64,000 nt of DNA, taken from NCBI GenBank assembly GCA_964649825.1, contig CAZYQW010000044.1:58867-122866 (forward strand), written 5' to 3'. Position numbers and translations under genes: made by a program. The DNA comes from CAZYQW01 sp964649825 (GTDB lineage Bacteria > Planctomycetota > B15-G4 > JADJEK01). Of the stretch, positions 1 to 9,450 are shown in pieces. The notes beneath the pieces are model-generated. The model was not told the origin of the DNA and did not search any database. It was given only the letters and a program-made list of their open reading frames with translations. The number at the start of each line of letters is the position of its first letter. The first letter of the stretch is position 1.

Positions 1-423
1 ATCGAGCTCCTCACCACGATCTCGGCGATCCTCGATGCGCAGGGGCGGGCCACCAACGAGCTGCTCGCCAAGATCGGCGACGTGCCGTCGGCGCTCCTCA
101 CCCTCGAGACCCGCTTCAACGAGCAGGTCGCGGACCTCGCCAAGGCCGGCCACCGCGCCGAGAAAACGGCGCACGAGACGCAGGGCAAGGTCCAGGCCGC
201 GTTCTCGCAGGTCACTTCGCGCGTCGACGAGATCGCCACCGCGCAGACCAAGCGGCAGGACGACCTGCTCCGTGAGATGCGCCGCCAGCAGGCCGAGCAG
301 GACCGGCGGGTCGAAGCCCTCGTCAAGCGATCAGGCGCTTCGACGAAGATGATGGTCTTCCTGATGATCGTCGTGATCGCCGCGCTGCTGCTCGTCGTTC
401 AGCAACTCGGCGCCGCCCACTGA
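1..423 (+). CDS. C-terminal part of a coiled-coil protein with a tail membrane anchor (5' end outside window)
   Basis: The reading frame is open from base 1 and stops with TGA at 421, so only the last 140 residues are present. They are rich in Glu, Gln, Arg and Ala with heptad-like spacing, as in a long coiled coil (residues about 10-105 of the visible part). A strongly hydrophobic segment (VFLMIVVIAALLLVVQQL) follows about 20 residues before the end, so the protein would be C-terminally anchored with the coiled coil on the cytoplasmic side. No catalytic motif is visible. The family is not recognised; a chemotaxis-like or scaffold function is possible but unsupported. Confidence 0.7.
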   Translation: MELLTTISAILDAQGRATNELLAKIGDVPSALLTLETRFNEQVADLAKAGHRAEKTAHETQGKVQAAFSQVTSRVDEIATAQTKRQDDLLREMRRQQAEQDRRVEALVKRSGASTKMMVFLMIVVIAALLLVVQQLGAAH

Positions 424-602
424 TCCGTCGGGCCGCTTCGGAGAGCGGTGGGCGTGACCCATTCGGTCCGTCCGCCCCTCGACTTGGGGCCCTCGGCAAG
501 TCGGTTTTTTTCGATCAAGCCATCTTGATTCCCTCTTTGCGGGATCCATGCATCCGCGATCTCGCCCGCAAAGTTCTCCCTTCCGAACCGTACGAATCCG
601 GT

Positions 603-611
603 TGTGGATAA
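603..611 (-). promoter_or_regulatory. DnaA-box consensus (TTATCCACA on the minus strand)
   Basis: The plus strand reads TGTGGATAA, the exact reverse complement of the consensus DnaA box. It lies between GTTGTG and CACAAC arms. A single perfect 9-mer can occur by chance, but it falls in a non-coding, dyad-rich and relatively AT-rich patch. No dnaA, dnaN or parAB gene is in view, so an origin cannot be claimed. Confidence 0.4.
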
Positions 612-795
612 CTCGTGCACAACTGACCGTGGGTCCTGGCTCGATCGCGGTCACCGGCGGTCGGCGAGGGCTCGGGAATCGCCCAGAAACCGAAGTAGAT
701 CAGTGACTTAGAGCCGAGCTACGGGCTGATCCCCCGGCTGGACGCCGCGCGACGCGGTCCCGCGCTGGATTTGTGGAGGAGAGTGCCGGAATCGC

Positions 796-801
796 TAGAT
801 T
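796..801 (+). promoter_or_regulatory. -10-like TAGATT hexamer ahead of the EamA gene
   Basis: TAGATT lies 38 bp upstream of the chosen ATG at 840. It matches the TAGA(C/T/A)T hexamer seen before several other plus-strand genes in this window. No clear -35 box is visible. Confidence 0.35.
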
Positions 802-839
802 CCGCTCCGATCGTTCCCTGCCGCGGAGACGCCGTCCGG

Positions 840-1775
840 ATGACGAAGATCACGGATCCACGGGCGTCGTGGGCGCCGCCCGGGCCGGCGCTGGCGACGG
901 CCCTCGTGGCCGTTCTGTGCCTCATCTGGGGGAGCACGTGGCTCGTCATCCGGGAGGGGCTGAAGGACCTTCCCCCGTTCAGCTCCGCCGCGATCCGTTT
1001 CGCGGTGGCGGCGTTCCTCATGATCGGCGTGGCACGTCTCCTGGCCGGCCGCGAGGGGGGGACGCGCCCGTCGTGGCGTCTGGTGCTCGTGATGGGGGGG
1101 CTCCACTTCGCGGGCTCGTACGGCATCGTGTATTGGGCCGAGCAGTTCCTGCCCTCCGCGCACGCGTGCATCCTGTGGGCCGTCTTCCCGCTGCTCATGG
1201 CGATCACCGGACACGTCGCGCTGCCGGGCGAGCGGCTGCGACCGATCCATGGGGTCGGGTTCTTGGCCGGCTTCGCGGGCGTGGTCCTCCTGTTCGCGAC
1301 GGACGTTCGCGGGCTCGGGCCGGATGGGGTCCTCGCGGCCGGCGTGCTCCTCGTCAGCCCTCTGATCGTCGCGATCGGGACCGCGATCGTGAAGCGCTAC
1401 GGTGCCGGGGCCAGCTCCTTGCTGCTGAATCGGGACGGGATGCTGCTCGGGGCGTTGCTGCTCGCGATCGTGGCGGTTGCCTTCGAGCGCGACGCCGAGC
1501 TCCGCTTCACGCGCCGAGCGCTCTTCTCCATCGCGTATCTCGCCGTGGCCGGCACCGTCATCACGTTCACCATCTACTTCTGGCTCCTGCGCCACGCGCC
1601 CGCGTACAAGCTCTCCGTGATCCCCTACGTGCTCCCGGCCGTGGCGCTCGTCCTCGGCTACTTCCTCGCCGACGAGCCGATCGGCCCGACGACGGTGATC
1701 GGGTTCGCATGCATCGTCGTCGGGGTCCTGATCGTGACGCTCGTCGACCCGAGGGAGGGGCCGAGGGCCGCGTAG
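840..1775 (+). CDS. EamA/DMT-family permease
   Basis: Drug/metabolite transporter superfamily protein of 311 residues with about ten hydrophobic segments arranged as two EamA halves, the usual size for the family. Residues after the start read WGSTWLVIREGL, typical of the first EamA helix, and the second half ends with a conserved-looking glycine-rich helix pair. Such proteins export or exchange small metabolites across the inner membrane; the substrate cannot be read from sequence. The frame stays open upstream, but the 23 extra residues are not family-like, so ATG 840 is preferred. The gene converges on the macroglobulin-like gene with only 3 nt between stop codons. Confidence 0.85.
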   Translation: MTKITDPRASWAPPGPALATALVAVLCLIWGSTWLVIREGLKDLPPFSSAAIRFAVAAFLMIGVARLLAGREGGTRPSWRLVLVMGGLHFAGSYGIVYWAEQFLPSAHACILWAVFPLLMAITGHVALPGERLRPIHGVGFLAGFAGVVLLFATDVRGLGPDGVLAAGVLLVSPLIVAIGTAIVKRYGAGASSLLLNRDGMLLGALLLAIVAVAFERDAELRFTRRALFSIAYLAVAGTVITFTIYFWLLRHAPAYKLSVIPYVLPAVALVLGYFLADEPIGPTTVIGFACIVVGVLIVTLVDPREGPRAA

Positions 1776-1778
1776 GAC

Positions 1779-4700
1779 CTACTTCCGCGCGCGCTCGACC
1801 TCGACACCGGTCTGGATCGCGTTCGTGTTGCTCGCCCACAGCGACGCGTTCTTCTCCAGCGACTCGAGGAGTTCCTGCTGCGCACCCTCGAGCGTGACGT
1901 CGGCATCGGGCTCGTCCGCGTCGCCACGGTCGACCGCTCCGGTCCGGGCCGGCGACTCGCTCTCGAAGAACGCGAAGTGGCCGTTCCATTCTGCGATGAC
2001 GGAGACGCGCCCGCCCAGGCTGGCGGCGTCGCAGATCCCGCGCAGGTCGGTCTTGCGCGTTACGAAGTCGGACGACGCCGCCCCGACGAGCGTCACGACG
2101 ACGCCCGGTTGCGGCGCGTCACGGCGTACGTTCTTCACCTGCACGCGGACCGTCTCTCCGTCGTCGCCGACCGAGAGTGCGAGGTCCGTCCGAAGAACCA
2201 TGCCCCGCGCCCGGAGCTCGCCGGCGCTCGCCGATACGAGGTACGCGCCCGGTTCCGGCACGTCGAGCGGGACGCGGAAGCGACCGTTCGCGTCCCGGTC
2301 CTGAAGCGGAACGTCGGCCGTCGAGCGCGGCGCCACTCCGGCGAGGAGGATGTCCCTCAGTCGATCGAACGTGCGGTGGCGCAGGTAGAGCAGCCGGAGG
2401 TCGACGGAGTAGACGCGGAGATCGATCCGTTTCGCGTCGCCGTCGTGCTCGACGTCGAGGACGAGCGGGTCGTCCCCGGCCGCCCGCGTCACGAGCGGGA
2501 GCGTGAGCCCCTTTCGATCGAGGTCGCGCAGGGATCGCTCCGCGTCCTTGAATCGGCCGCGCACGTCCTCGTACGCGGCCCGAGCCGCGTCGAGATCACC
2601 GCGGGCGTGGTGGATCTGCGCCGCCATGTGCCGGCCCATCGCGCGGAGCGTCTCGAGGTTCACGTCACCGTCCGCCGTGATCGCGGCCAGCTCGTTGGCG
2701 CGCTCGAGCGCGCGGTCGCGCTCCGCCTGGCCGAGCGCCGCGTACGCGCTCAGGTAGAGGAAGCTCGCCGCGAAACGCCCGCCAAGCCGCGCCTCGCGGG
2801 CGGCGAACGACTCCGCGACGGCGAAGCGGCCACGATCGACGAGCAGGTTCGCGAGCGTCAGCGCCGCCTCGCCGCGCGTCTCGTCGTCCGCTCCCTCGGC
2901 CAAGTGCGCGAGCAGCACCTGTTCGGCGCGGTCGAACTGCTCGACGCGGCTCTCCTGATGGCGCGACAAGCCGACCCCGATTCGCTGGTCCATCGCGCGA
3001 TAGTAGACGTGTTGAGCCAACGCGAAGCGCGTCGACTGGACGGTCGGCGTCGGCCCGTACTCGGAGAGGAGCCGCTCCATCGAGTCGTACGCGGTGCGCG
3101 TCCGGCCGATCTGCTCGAGCTGACCGACGACCTGGGCCTCCTCCAGGAACGTGGCGTCCGCGACGGCGAGGAAGACCGGTCGCGCCCGTTCCCATTCGCC
3201 GAGCGCGGCGTAGGCGCGGCCGACGTCGATCATCACGTCGAACGGTACGACGAACGCCGGATCGCGCTCCTTCAGGGTCTCGAAGAAGCGCACCACGTCC
3301 GCGTCGTCGCCGGCCGCGACCGAGGCGAGCAGCAGGGTGCGGGTGACGGCGCGGAACGGATCCTCCTCGAGGGCGAGCGTCGCGAGCGGCAGGAGGAGCT
3401 CACGGGCGCGGCTTGTGTCGCCTTGCCCGAACGCGAGCTCGCCGACGGCGAAGCGCTCGTCCGGGCTCGGCGCGACGCCCGCGTCCGGATCAGCGCCGAG
3501 CGGCACGACGTGGATCGAGCCGGTGCCGCCGACCACGATCGGCCGCGGCGGGGAGAACCTCGCGGGGGCGTACCACGCGGCGCCGAAGGTCCATTCGCCG
3601 GGGCATCGCGGAAGGACGTCGTACGACCAGCGTCGCCACCGGCTCCGCTCGTAACGATGGATGAGGCGGATCCAGAGCCCGCCGTCGGTCCGCGCGAGCT
3701 GATCGACGCCGTGCACGTCACCGACGTCGACGCCGGCCGGGATCGGCTCGAAGAACCAGTGATCGCCGAGGGGGACCGACTCGTCGAAGCGAAGCGACAC
3801 GTGGACCCGCCCGGGCCGTCCCGGCGTCAGGCGTGACGTCTCGCGCGAGACCGCCGGTCGGCTCGGGCTCGACACGATCGACGCTCCGATCTCGTAGCGG
3901 CGGCCGTCGTGGACGGCGAACGTGCGATCGACGCGTCGCTCCACCTGGATCTCGCGGACGGGCTCGCCGCCGGGCTCGCCGGCCGCCTCGCTCGCGACCA
4001 CGAACAGCGGAGGCGCTCCTTCCGCGAGGCGCAGCTCGACCCGGCCGGAAGGAAGCGCGACGCGGGCCGACGCGCACCGATGCTCCAGCGCGATCGACGT
4101 CGTCGAGCCGTTCGAGTCGACCTCGATCCGGGCCGGTGCGTCGTTTCCGTCGTCGAACGCGCGCGCGACGAGGATCGAGGCGAGCGGCGCACGGAAGCCA
4201 TGCGGGCCGAGGCGCGAGGCGAGCCAGCGGCGCGCGGCGTCGATGCCGGAAGTCTCGCGGCCCACCGCGCGGGCGGCGGCGAGCGCGACCGCGGCGACCT
4301 CCTCGGCCGCCGCCCGCCGGCCGGGAATCGATCCGACCCCGAACGACCCATCGGAGGCGTCGGCGGCCCCGCGGATCTCCAACTCGGCGAGCACGGTCGC
4401 CGCGTCGGCGACGCGACCCTGGTCGGCGAGCAGCCACGCGAGCGGGGCGAGCCCGGCCGGTGGCAGCGCGGCGCGGTCGCGGAACAGGCGATTGACGTGG
4501 GCGAACTCGGCGGGGCGCGCGAAGTTCACGAGACCGAGCAGCCAGGCCCGATCGACCGGATCGCGCGTCGCTTGGAGCCGGCGCTCGACGTCGGCCGCCA
4601 GCGCGTCGATCTCCGCCGAGGGTGCGTCGAGCCCCGCGGCCCGGCCGCGCGTGAGCGCGGCGAGGGCGACGGCGGCGACGTTCGCGTCCGCCGTCGCGAG

Positions 4701-7700
4701 CGGCAGGAACGCTCGCAGGTGACGCAGGCGGGACGCCGCCTCCGCGCGGAGCGCGACGCGTCGCTCGGCGGCCCGGTCATCGCCGTCGCTCGCAAGAAGC
4801 GCCTCGGCCGCGAGCCAGACCCTCCACCCCGCCATCTCGGCGTCCAGCGGGTCGTCACCGGCGGGCGGCGCCTCCGCGGCGCGCAAGAGCGTCGCGATCG
4901 GCGTGGCATCCAGATGCACGGTGGCGGGAGCGTCGACCGAGACCGATCCGTCGAGGCGGCCCGCGAGCCGCGCGACGCTCTCCGTGGGACGCGCGGCGAG
5001 CCGGCTCTCGACCGTGCGATCGCCGATCGTGGCCCGCACGAGCGTGGCGTCGCGCTCCAGGATGATGGGAAGCTCGATCGATCCGAACGGTTCGAGCCGC
5101 ACGTCGGTTCGGACGGGGGTCGCACCCTCGAGCGTGAGGACCGCGAAGCGGACCACGCCGTCGTTCTCGGTCAGGCGGACGCGTCCCCCCGCGCCGCCGG
5201 CACCCGACGTGACCGCGCGCGACGGCACCACGAGATCGATCCGGATCGGCTCGGCGATCGTGATCATCCGCCGGACGAGCGGCGTCGGTCGCGCTTCGGA
5301 CCTCTCCATTGCTCCGATGGCCCCCATCGCATAGACCGCGTACGACCCCGCCGTTCGTGGGAGCTCGATCGGATGCTCGCCGCGGCCCCCGGCGATGACC
5401 ACGCCGAACGCGAACCACGCGGCACCCGGCCGGTAGGCGGGCGCACCGCTTTCGCCGGCGTCCTTCTGTTCGAGCTCCGACTTCGAGCGACCGCGACCCC
5501 CGTAACGGCCCCCGAACGCACCGCCGGCTCCGCCGCCGATGCCGACGACGTCGCTGACCTCGGAGAGCGTGCCCGGGAGATCGCGGGTGGCGACCATGCT
5601 CTGGAGCTCGAGCTCCTTCACCAGCGGGGCGGGAGACGCGGCGGTCTGATCGATCGCGGCCAGCGCACGTTCGATCGACCCGTCGAGCTCCTCGGTCGAC
5701 TGGGCCGGGCGGAACGTACCGCTCGACCCGATCGCGAGGACGTTCCCCTCGAGCCACGGGTCGATCCGTTCCCCCGGCGGCGCGTACGCGTCCTCGAACC
5801 GACGCGCCGCCTCGACGGGAACGAGGAAGAGCGTGGCGGAGCCGGTCGCCGGGCGGCCCGCCGCGTCCTCGAGTTCGAGCTGGAGCGTCGCCGTCTCGCC
5901 GGGCCGATACTCGGTCCGGTCGAGCGCGACGGACAGGATCGGATCGACGCGGGGGAACAGATCGATCGTCGGCAGGTGGAGGACGAAGTCCCGCGTTGCC
6001 GCGCACGTGAGGCGGAGGCGACGGCCGGGCTCCCGAGGGAGCGGCACGGAGAGGGCGTTCATTCCGCGCCGCAGCACGATCGGTACCGCGGCGTGGAGCC
6101 GGTCGCCGTGGAGGAGCAGCGTGGCCGGTCCGTCGTCGAGCTCGGAGTGGACCCGAACCGCCAGCGGCGCGCCCGGTCGGGGGTGCATCGTGGCGGGGAC
6201 GAGGTGGACGAGGACGCCGTCGCCGTTTCCCGCGACCGCGAGGTCGAACCAGCGCCACGACCGATGGCCGAGCGCGTCGTCGATTTCGGCGCGTACGCGG
6301 TGGGGCCCCGCCCGCGCCGGAGCGAGCGTCACCTCGCCGCGGCCGTTCTCATCCGTCGTCGCATCGATCGCCGCCGCGGAGCCCGCCGCCGGCGCGGCGG
6401 CCGGATCGGTCAGCATCCAACGCACCGTGCGCACGAGCGGCTGATCGAGCTCGTCCGCGACCCGGAAGCGGAACGAGTACGGTTCGCCGGCGACGGCCGG
6501 GATGCCGTCGGCGAGCGTCCCCTCGACGGTCAGGATCGGCGAACGCGAGTGGACGCGGACGAACGAGCTCGAGCTTCGCCCGCTCACCGTGGCGACGGCG
6601 GAGACGTCGCCCGGCACGCGAGTGTGCCCCTCGTCGATCGCGATCGTGATCCGACCCGCGCCGTCGCTCCGGATCTCCAGCGGCCGGTCGCGCCCTACCA
6701 CGACCGCGACCGGCGCGTTGGGCACCGGCTCGCCGGTCTCGTCGAGGACGCGGCCGTGCATTCGCGCCGACTGCCCGGTGAAGACGTCGAGCGGCATGCC
6801 CTCGAACTCGACGGAGGGTCCGCTGGACGCGAACGCTCCGACGAGACAAGCGGCGGACGCGATCACGCGCGGCGCGGCGTCGAGCGGGTCGAACACGATC
6901 CGTGCCTCGATCTCGCGGCTCTGCTCGAGGGCCGGGTCGACGACGTAGCCGACGTGGAACAGGCCGTCGACGGCGCCCGGCACCGGCTCGTGGGCGAGAA
7001 CTCGGCCGTCGCGCGAATCGGTCCATTCGACGCGGTACGCGTCGCCGCCCGCGACCTGGAGGCGGTCGCCGTCCCACTCGCGCACGAGCCCGATCACGCG
7101 GATGAGGTCGCCCGGCCGCGCCGTCTGGCGATCGAGCAGCAGCCAACCGCGGGGCTCCGGAGGACTCGGGCCGCGCAGGCCGTTCGTCGCCGCCGCGGCG
7201 ACGGCGACGTGTTCGCCGCTCTCGCAGAGGGCCGCGACCGTGGCGGCGGCGGGAAGCGGTCGATCGTCGGTGGCCCGCACGCGCCCGTCGACGGCGATCA
7301 GGGTCGTCACGTCGTCCAGGACGGTGCCGTCCCGCCGATCGAACGCGAAGACTCTCGCGCCATCCAACGTCGCGACCACGAGCGACTCGACGTCGGTGAC
7401 GATCACCGCCGTTCGAGCCTCGAGCCGGCCGGCGCGCGCCACCACGACGGCGGCGCCGGGCCGTTCGAGGAGCGCGACCGGCACCGACGACTCGACGATC
7501 TGATGCGGGCTCGTCGGCTCGGGGCGGATGCGCCGTTCGTCGTCCGGCCGGATGAGGGCGACGTCGAGCCGGTCGAGCGCGGCGAGCGAGCCGGTCTCGC
7601 GGAACAGGTCGGCGAGCCGCACGCGGTACATCGCAACCACGACCTCTTCGACGTTGCGCGAGCGGACCCGAACGGTGGGCGTCGCGTCCGACGTGAAGAC

Positions 7701-9236
7701 GCGATCCGCGGTCACCTCGAGCGCGGGGGCGCGCAGGCGGCTCGCCAAGGCCCGAGCCTGGCGGACGAAGGTGCCGTCGCCCCGTATGCGGTCGATGCGA
7801 TCGAGGGCCTCGTCGACGCGGTCGCGACGCTCGGCGTCCACGAGCGCGATCGAGTACTCGGCCTCGGTCGCCGCGTCGGTTCCCGGGAAGCGCCGGGAGA
7901 CCTCGGCGAAACCGCGGACCGCCGCGTCCAAGGCGCCCTCGAGCTCGTCCATGCGCGCGAGGCGGAGCAGGAGCGACGGGACCCGGTCGTGCGCTGGCGA
8001 CCGGTCGAGGAACCGATGCGCGTCGAGGCGCGAGCGCCCGAACCACGCCGCACGATCGTCGCCGCGCGCCGAGAGTCCCCGCTCGAACGCGGTGTCCGCG
8101 GAACGTAGGACGAGGTCCTCGATCGTCTTCAACGCGGCACGGGACACGGCGTCGATCGGGCGGCCGCGCAGGAACTCCTCGAGGATCGTGATCGCCGCGT
8201 CGACGTCGCCGTCCTGCGCGATGAGCGCGGATCGGCGGAGCGTCGCCGTCCCCGCCGCGGCATGGTGGGGCCAATCGCGCACGACCCGCTCGAGCCGCGC
8301 GAACGCGTCCGCGCGACGTTCCGGGACCGCCGCGAGGAGCTCGGCCGCGCGGAGCTGAGCGGGCGGCGTCGCGTCGTCGTCCGCGAACGCGATCGCGAGC
8401 CGGTCCGCGGCGGCGACGATTCCGTCCAGATGGGCGTCGTCCGGCCGCGGAGCCGCCGCGAACCGCTCGATCATCTCGGTCAGGGAGAGGCGCGTCGCGT
8501 CGTCCTTCGGGAATCGATCGGCCAGCTCGCGCCATGCGTCGCCGGCGGCGAGCAGGTCCCCGGCGTCGGCGTGCGCGCGCCCGAGGAGCCGCAGCCGCTC
8601 GGGTTCCTTGCCCTCTGCCGGCGCGGAGTTACGCAGGCGCTCGGAGCGGCGGACACGCTCCCCGGCGTCGCCGCGGAGGTGATCGAGTACCAAGAGCAGG
8701 TCGAACTGGGTCTCGAACGGCGCCGCGTCGACGCCGGTCAGCTCCTCCGCCTTCCGGAGCAGCGCGAGCGCGCGGACCGGATCCTCCTCGCCGGCCCGGG
8801 CCCGTCCTGGGAGGAGCGACTCCGCGACGCCGGCGTAGACGGCCGCGATCTCGCGCCGTCGCGCGTCTCGTCGCAGCCGCGCGACGGCGTCCTCGGTCCG
8901 TCGCGCCGACTCCTCGTGGCGCCCGAGCGCGGTGAGCCGGTGCGCGGCCAGGAAGCGCGCCCGGAGCCCCGCCGCCGCGTCCCCGTCGGCCAGCGTGGTC
9001 AGCTCGGCCAGGGCCTCCTCGGTTCGTCCCGCGCTCCAGAGCGCGAACGACCGCAGAACGCGCCGCTCCGCGTCGATGGTCGCGTCGCCGGAGTCGACGC
9101 CCGCGAGCACCTCGAGCGCGAGCGCCGGGTTCCCCTCGATGAGCGCGAGCCGTGCCTCGTCGAGGCGCTCGGCCGAGGTCGGGGCGTCGCCGGTGGGGAG
9201 GGCGAACGAGAGCAGGACGGCGGCGGTTCGCAGCAT
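1779..9236 (-). CDS. Giant TPR/alpha-2-macroglobulin-family protein
   Basis: Protein of 2485 residues. The start is ATG 9236, followed by a short hydrophobic leader (MLRTAAVLLSFALPT), so export is likely. Residues about 20-550 are TPR-like helical repeats. They are followed by macroglobulin-like beta domains, a Gly/Arg-rich loop near residue 1235, and an alpha-helical toroid-like region (about 1440-1700). Then comes the YERSRWRRWSY...PG block typical of bacterial A2M C-termini, a second TPR block (about 1930-2245) and further beta domains. No CxEQ thioester motif is visible, so covalent protease trapping is unlikely. A periplasmic or surface protective or scaffolding role is inferred. The open frame continues 69 codons upstream through a tandem repeat; that extension is not accepted. 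No partner gene is adjacent. Confidence 0.75.
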   Translation of the reverse strand: MLRTAAVLLSFALPTGDAPTSAERLDEARLALIEGNPALALEVLAGVDSGDATIDAERRVLRSFALWSAGRTEEALAELTTLADGDAAAGLRARFLAAHRLTALGRHEESARRTEDAVARLRRDARRREIAAVYAGVAESLLPGRARAGEEDPVRALALLRKAEELTGVDAAPFETQFDLLLVLDHLRGDAGERVRRSERLRNSAPAEGKEPERLRLLGRAHADAGDLLAAGDAWRELADRFPKDDATRLSLTEMIERFAAAPRPDDAHLDGIVAAADRLAIAFADDDATPPAQLRAAELLAAVPERRADAFARLERVVRDWPHHAAAGTATLRRSALIAQDGDVDAAITILEEFLRGRPIDAVSRAALKTIEDLVLRSADTAFERGLSARGDDRAAWFGRSRLDAHRFLDRSPAHDRVPSLLLRLARMDELEGALDAAVRGFAEVSRRFPGTDAATEAEYSIALVDAERRDRVDEALDRIDRIRGDGTFVRQARALASRLRAPALEVTADRVFTSDATPTVRVRSRNVEEVVVAMYRVRLADLFRETGSLAALDRLDVALIRPDDERRIRPEPTSPHQIVESSVPVALLERPGAAVVVARAGRLEARTAVIVTDVESLVVATLDGARVFAFDRRDGTVLDDVTTLIAVDGRVRATDDRPLPAAATVAALCESGEHVAVAAAATNGLRGPSPPEPRGWLLLDRQTARPGDLIRVIGLVREWDGDRLQVAGGDAYRVEWTDSRDGRVLAHEPVPGAVDGLFHVGYVVDPALEQSREIEARIVFDPLDAAPRVIASAACLVGAFASSGPSVEFEGMPLDVFTGQSARMHGRVLDETGEPVPNAPVAVVVGRDRPLEIRSDGAGRITIAIDEGHTRVPGDVSAVATVSGRSSSSFVRVHSRSPILTVEGTLADGIPAVAGEPYSFRFRVADELDQPLVRTVRWMLTDPAAAPAAGSAAAIDATTDENGRGEVTLAPARAGPHRVRAEIDDALGHRSWRWFDLAVAGNGDGVLVHLVPATMHPRPGAPLAVRVHSELDDGPATLLLHGDRLHAAVPIVLRRGMNALSVPLPREPGRRLRLTCAATRDFVLHLPTIDLFPRVDPILSVALDRTEYRPGETATLQLELEDAAGRPATGSATLFLVPVEAARRFEDAYAPPGERIDPWLEGNVLAIGSSGTFRPAQSTEELDGSIERALAAIDQTAASPAPLVKELELQSMVATRDLPGTLSEVSDVVGIGGGAGGAFGGRYGGRGRSKSELEQKDAGESGAPAYRPGAAWFAFGVVIAGGRGEHPIELPRTAGSYAVYAMGAIGAMERSEARPTPLVRRMITIAEPIRIDLVVPSRAVTSGAGGAGGRVRLTENDGVVRFAVLTLEGATPVRTDVRLEPFGSIELPIILERDATLVRATIGDRTVESRLAARPTESVARLAGRLDGSVSVDAPATVHLDATPIATLLRAAEAPPAGDDPLDAEMAGWRVWLAAEALLASDGDDRAAERRVALRAEAASRLRHLRAFLPLATADANVAAVALAALTRGRAAGLDAPSAEIDALAADVERRLQATRDPVDRAWLLGLVNFARPAEFAHVNRLFRDRAALPPAGLAPLAWLLADQGRVADAATVLAELEIRGAADASDGSFGVGSIPGRRAAAEEVAAVALAAARAVGRETSGIDAARRWLASRLGPHGFRAPLASILVARAFDDGNDAPARIEVDSNGSTTSIALEHRCASARVALPSGRVELRLAEGAPPLFVVASEAAGEPGGEPVREIQVERRVDRTFAVHDGRRYEIGASIVSSPSRPAVSRETSRLTPGRPGRVHVSLRFDESVPLGDHWFFEPIPAGVDVGDVHGVDQLARTDGGLWIRLIHRYERSRWRRWSYDVLPRCPGEWTFGAAWYAPARFSPPRPIVVGGTGSIHVVPLGADPDAGVAPSPDERFAVGELAFGQGDTSRARELLLPLATLALEEDPFRAVTRTLLLASVAAGDDADVVRFFETLKERDPAFVVPFDVMIDVGRAYAALGEWERARPVFLAVADATFLEEAQVVGQLEQIGRTRTAYDSMERLLSEYGPTPTVQSTRFALAQHVYYRAMDQRIGVGLSRHQESRVEQFDRAEQVLLAHLAEGADDETRGEAALTLANLLVDRGRFAVAESFAAREARLGGRFAASFLYLSAYAALGQAERDRALERANELAAITADGDVNLETLRAMGRHMAAQIHHARGDLDAARAAYEDVRGRFKDAERSLRDLDRKGLTLPLVTRAAGDDPLVLDVEHDGDAKRIDLRVYSVDLRLLYLRHRTFDRLRDILLAGVAPRSTADVPLQDRDANGRFRVPLDVPEPGAYLVSASAGELRARGMVLRTDLALSVGDDGETVRVQVKNVRRDAPQPGVVVTLVGAASSDFVTRKTDLRGICDAASLGGRVSVIAEWNGHFAFFESESPARTGAVDRGDADEPDADVTLEGAQQELLESLEKNASLWASNTNAIQTGVEVERARK

Positions 9237-9273
9237 GGGTGCCTCGGACGGATCGGTGAGGGTGTCGGGTGGA

Positions 9274-9316
9274 CATGCCTCGAGTTCCTCGCGGCACGCG
9301 AAGAACTCGAGGCATG
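9274..9316. repeat. 43-nt near-perfect palindrome (hairpin)
   Basis: Two perfect 14-nt arms (CATGCCTCGAGTTC and its complement) enclose a 15-nt centre. One mismatch is followed by another 5-bp stem (TCGCG/CGCGA) around a GCA loop. The element lies 37 bp upstream of the macroglobulin-like start and 30 bp from the 9-bp minisatellite. It has no U-tract, so a simple terminator is less likely than a REP-like repeat or a regulatory hairpin in the leader. Confidence 0.7.
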
Positions 9317-9346
9317 GAACACAAGGGACCGGAACGGACGTCCCCC

Positions 9347-9415
9347 GTTCCAAAGGTTCCAAAGGTTCCAAAGGTTCCAAAGGTTCCAAAGGTTCCAAAG
9401 GTTCCAAAGGTTCCA
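9347..9415. repeat. 9-bp minisatellite (GTTCCAAAG), about 7.7 copies
   Basis: The unit starts at 9347, 9356, 9365, 9374, 9383, 9392, 9401 and 9410 with no internal variation. The unit length is a multiple of three, so all six frames stay open and create artificial repetitive peptides (Leu-Glu-Pro on the minus strand). It lies between the dipeptide epimerase stop and the macroglobulin-like start. Perfect identity between copies implies recent slippage or active homogenisation. Confidence 0.9.
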
Positions 9416-9450
9416 ACGAAGCCGAACCGGGTCGGTTCGTCACGAGATCG

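Larger units (their letters stand above)
424..839. other. 416-bp non-coding stretch with clustered dyads and a DnaA box
   Basis: I find no convincing gene here. The stretch is locally less GC-rich than its surroundings, with a run of seven T at about 505-511. It holds three inverted repeats: ATCAAG/CTTGAT (514-519 and 524-529), CTTTGCGGG/CCCGCAAAG (535-543 and 565-573) and GTTGTG/CACAAC (601-606 and 618-623). The last surrounds a perfect DnaA box. The distal part carries a TAGATT hexamer that may serve the EamA gene. Confidence 0.5.

Noticed and set aside
500..623. Chromosomal replication origin
   Set aside because: Only one perfect DnaA box and no dnaA, dnaN, gyrB or parAB nearby; kept as a regulatory site of low confidence.
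3909..8108. Very long open frame on the plus strand opposite the macroglobulin-like gene
   Set aside because: Its product is Arg/Asp/Glu-rich without any domain, as expected for the antisense of a GC-rich gene. The same holds for long frames opposite the WD40, lipase-like, clpA and acyl-CoA dehydrogenase genes.
9347..9415. CRISPR array
   Set aside because: The unit is 9 bp, tandem without spacers, and no cas genes occur in the window.
9237..9443. N-terminal extension of the macroglobulin-like protein through Leu-Glu-Pro repeats
   Set aside because: The extension is only the translation of the 9-bp minisatellite and the palindrome, and ATG 9236 is followed by a leader-like peptide.
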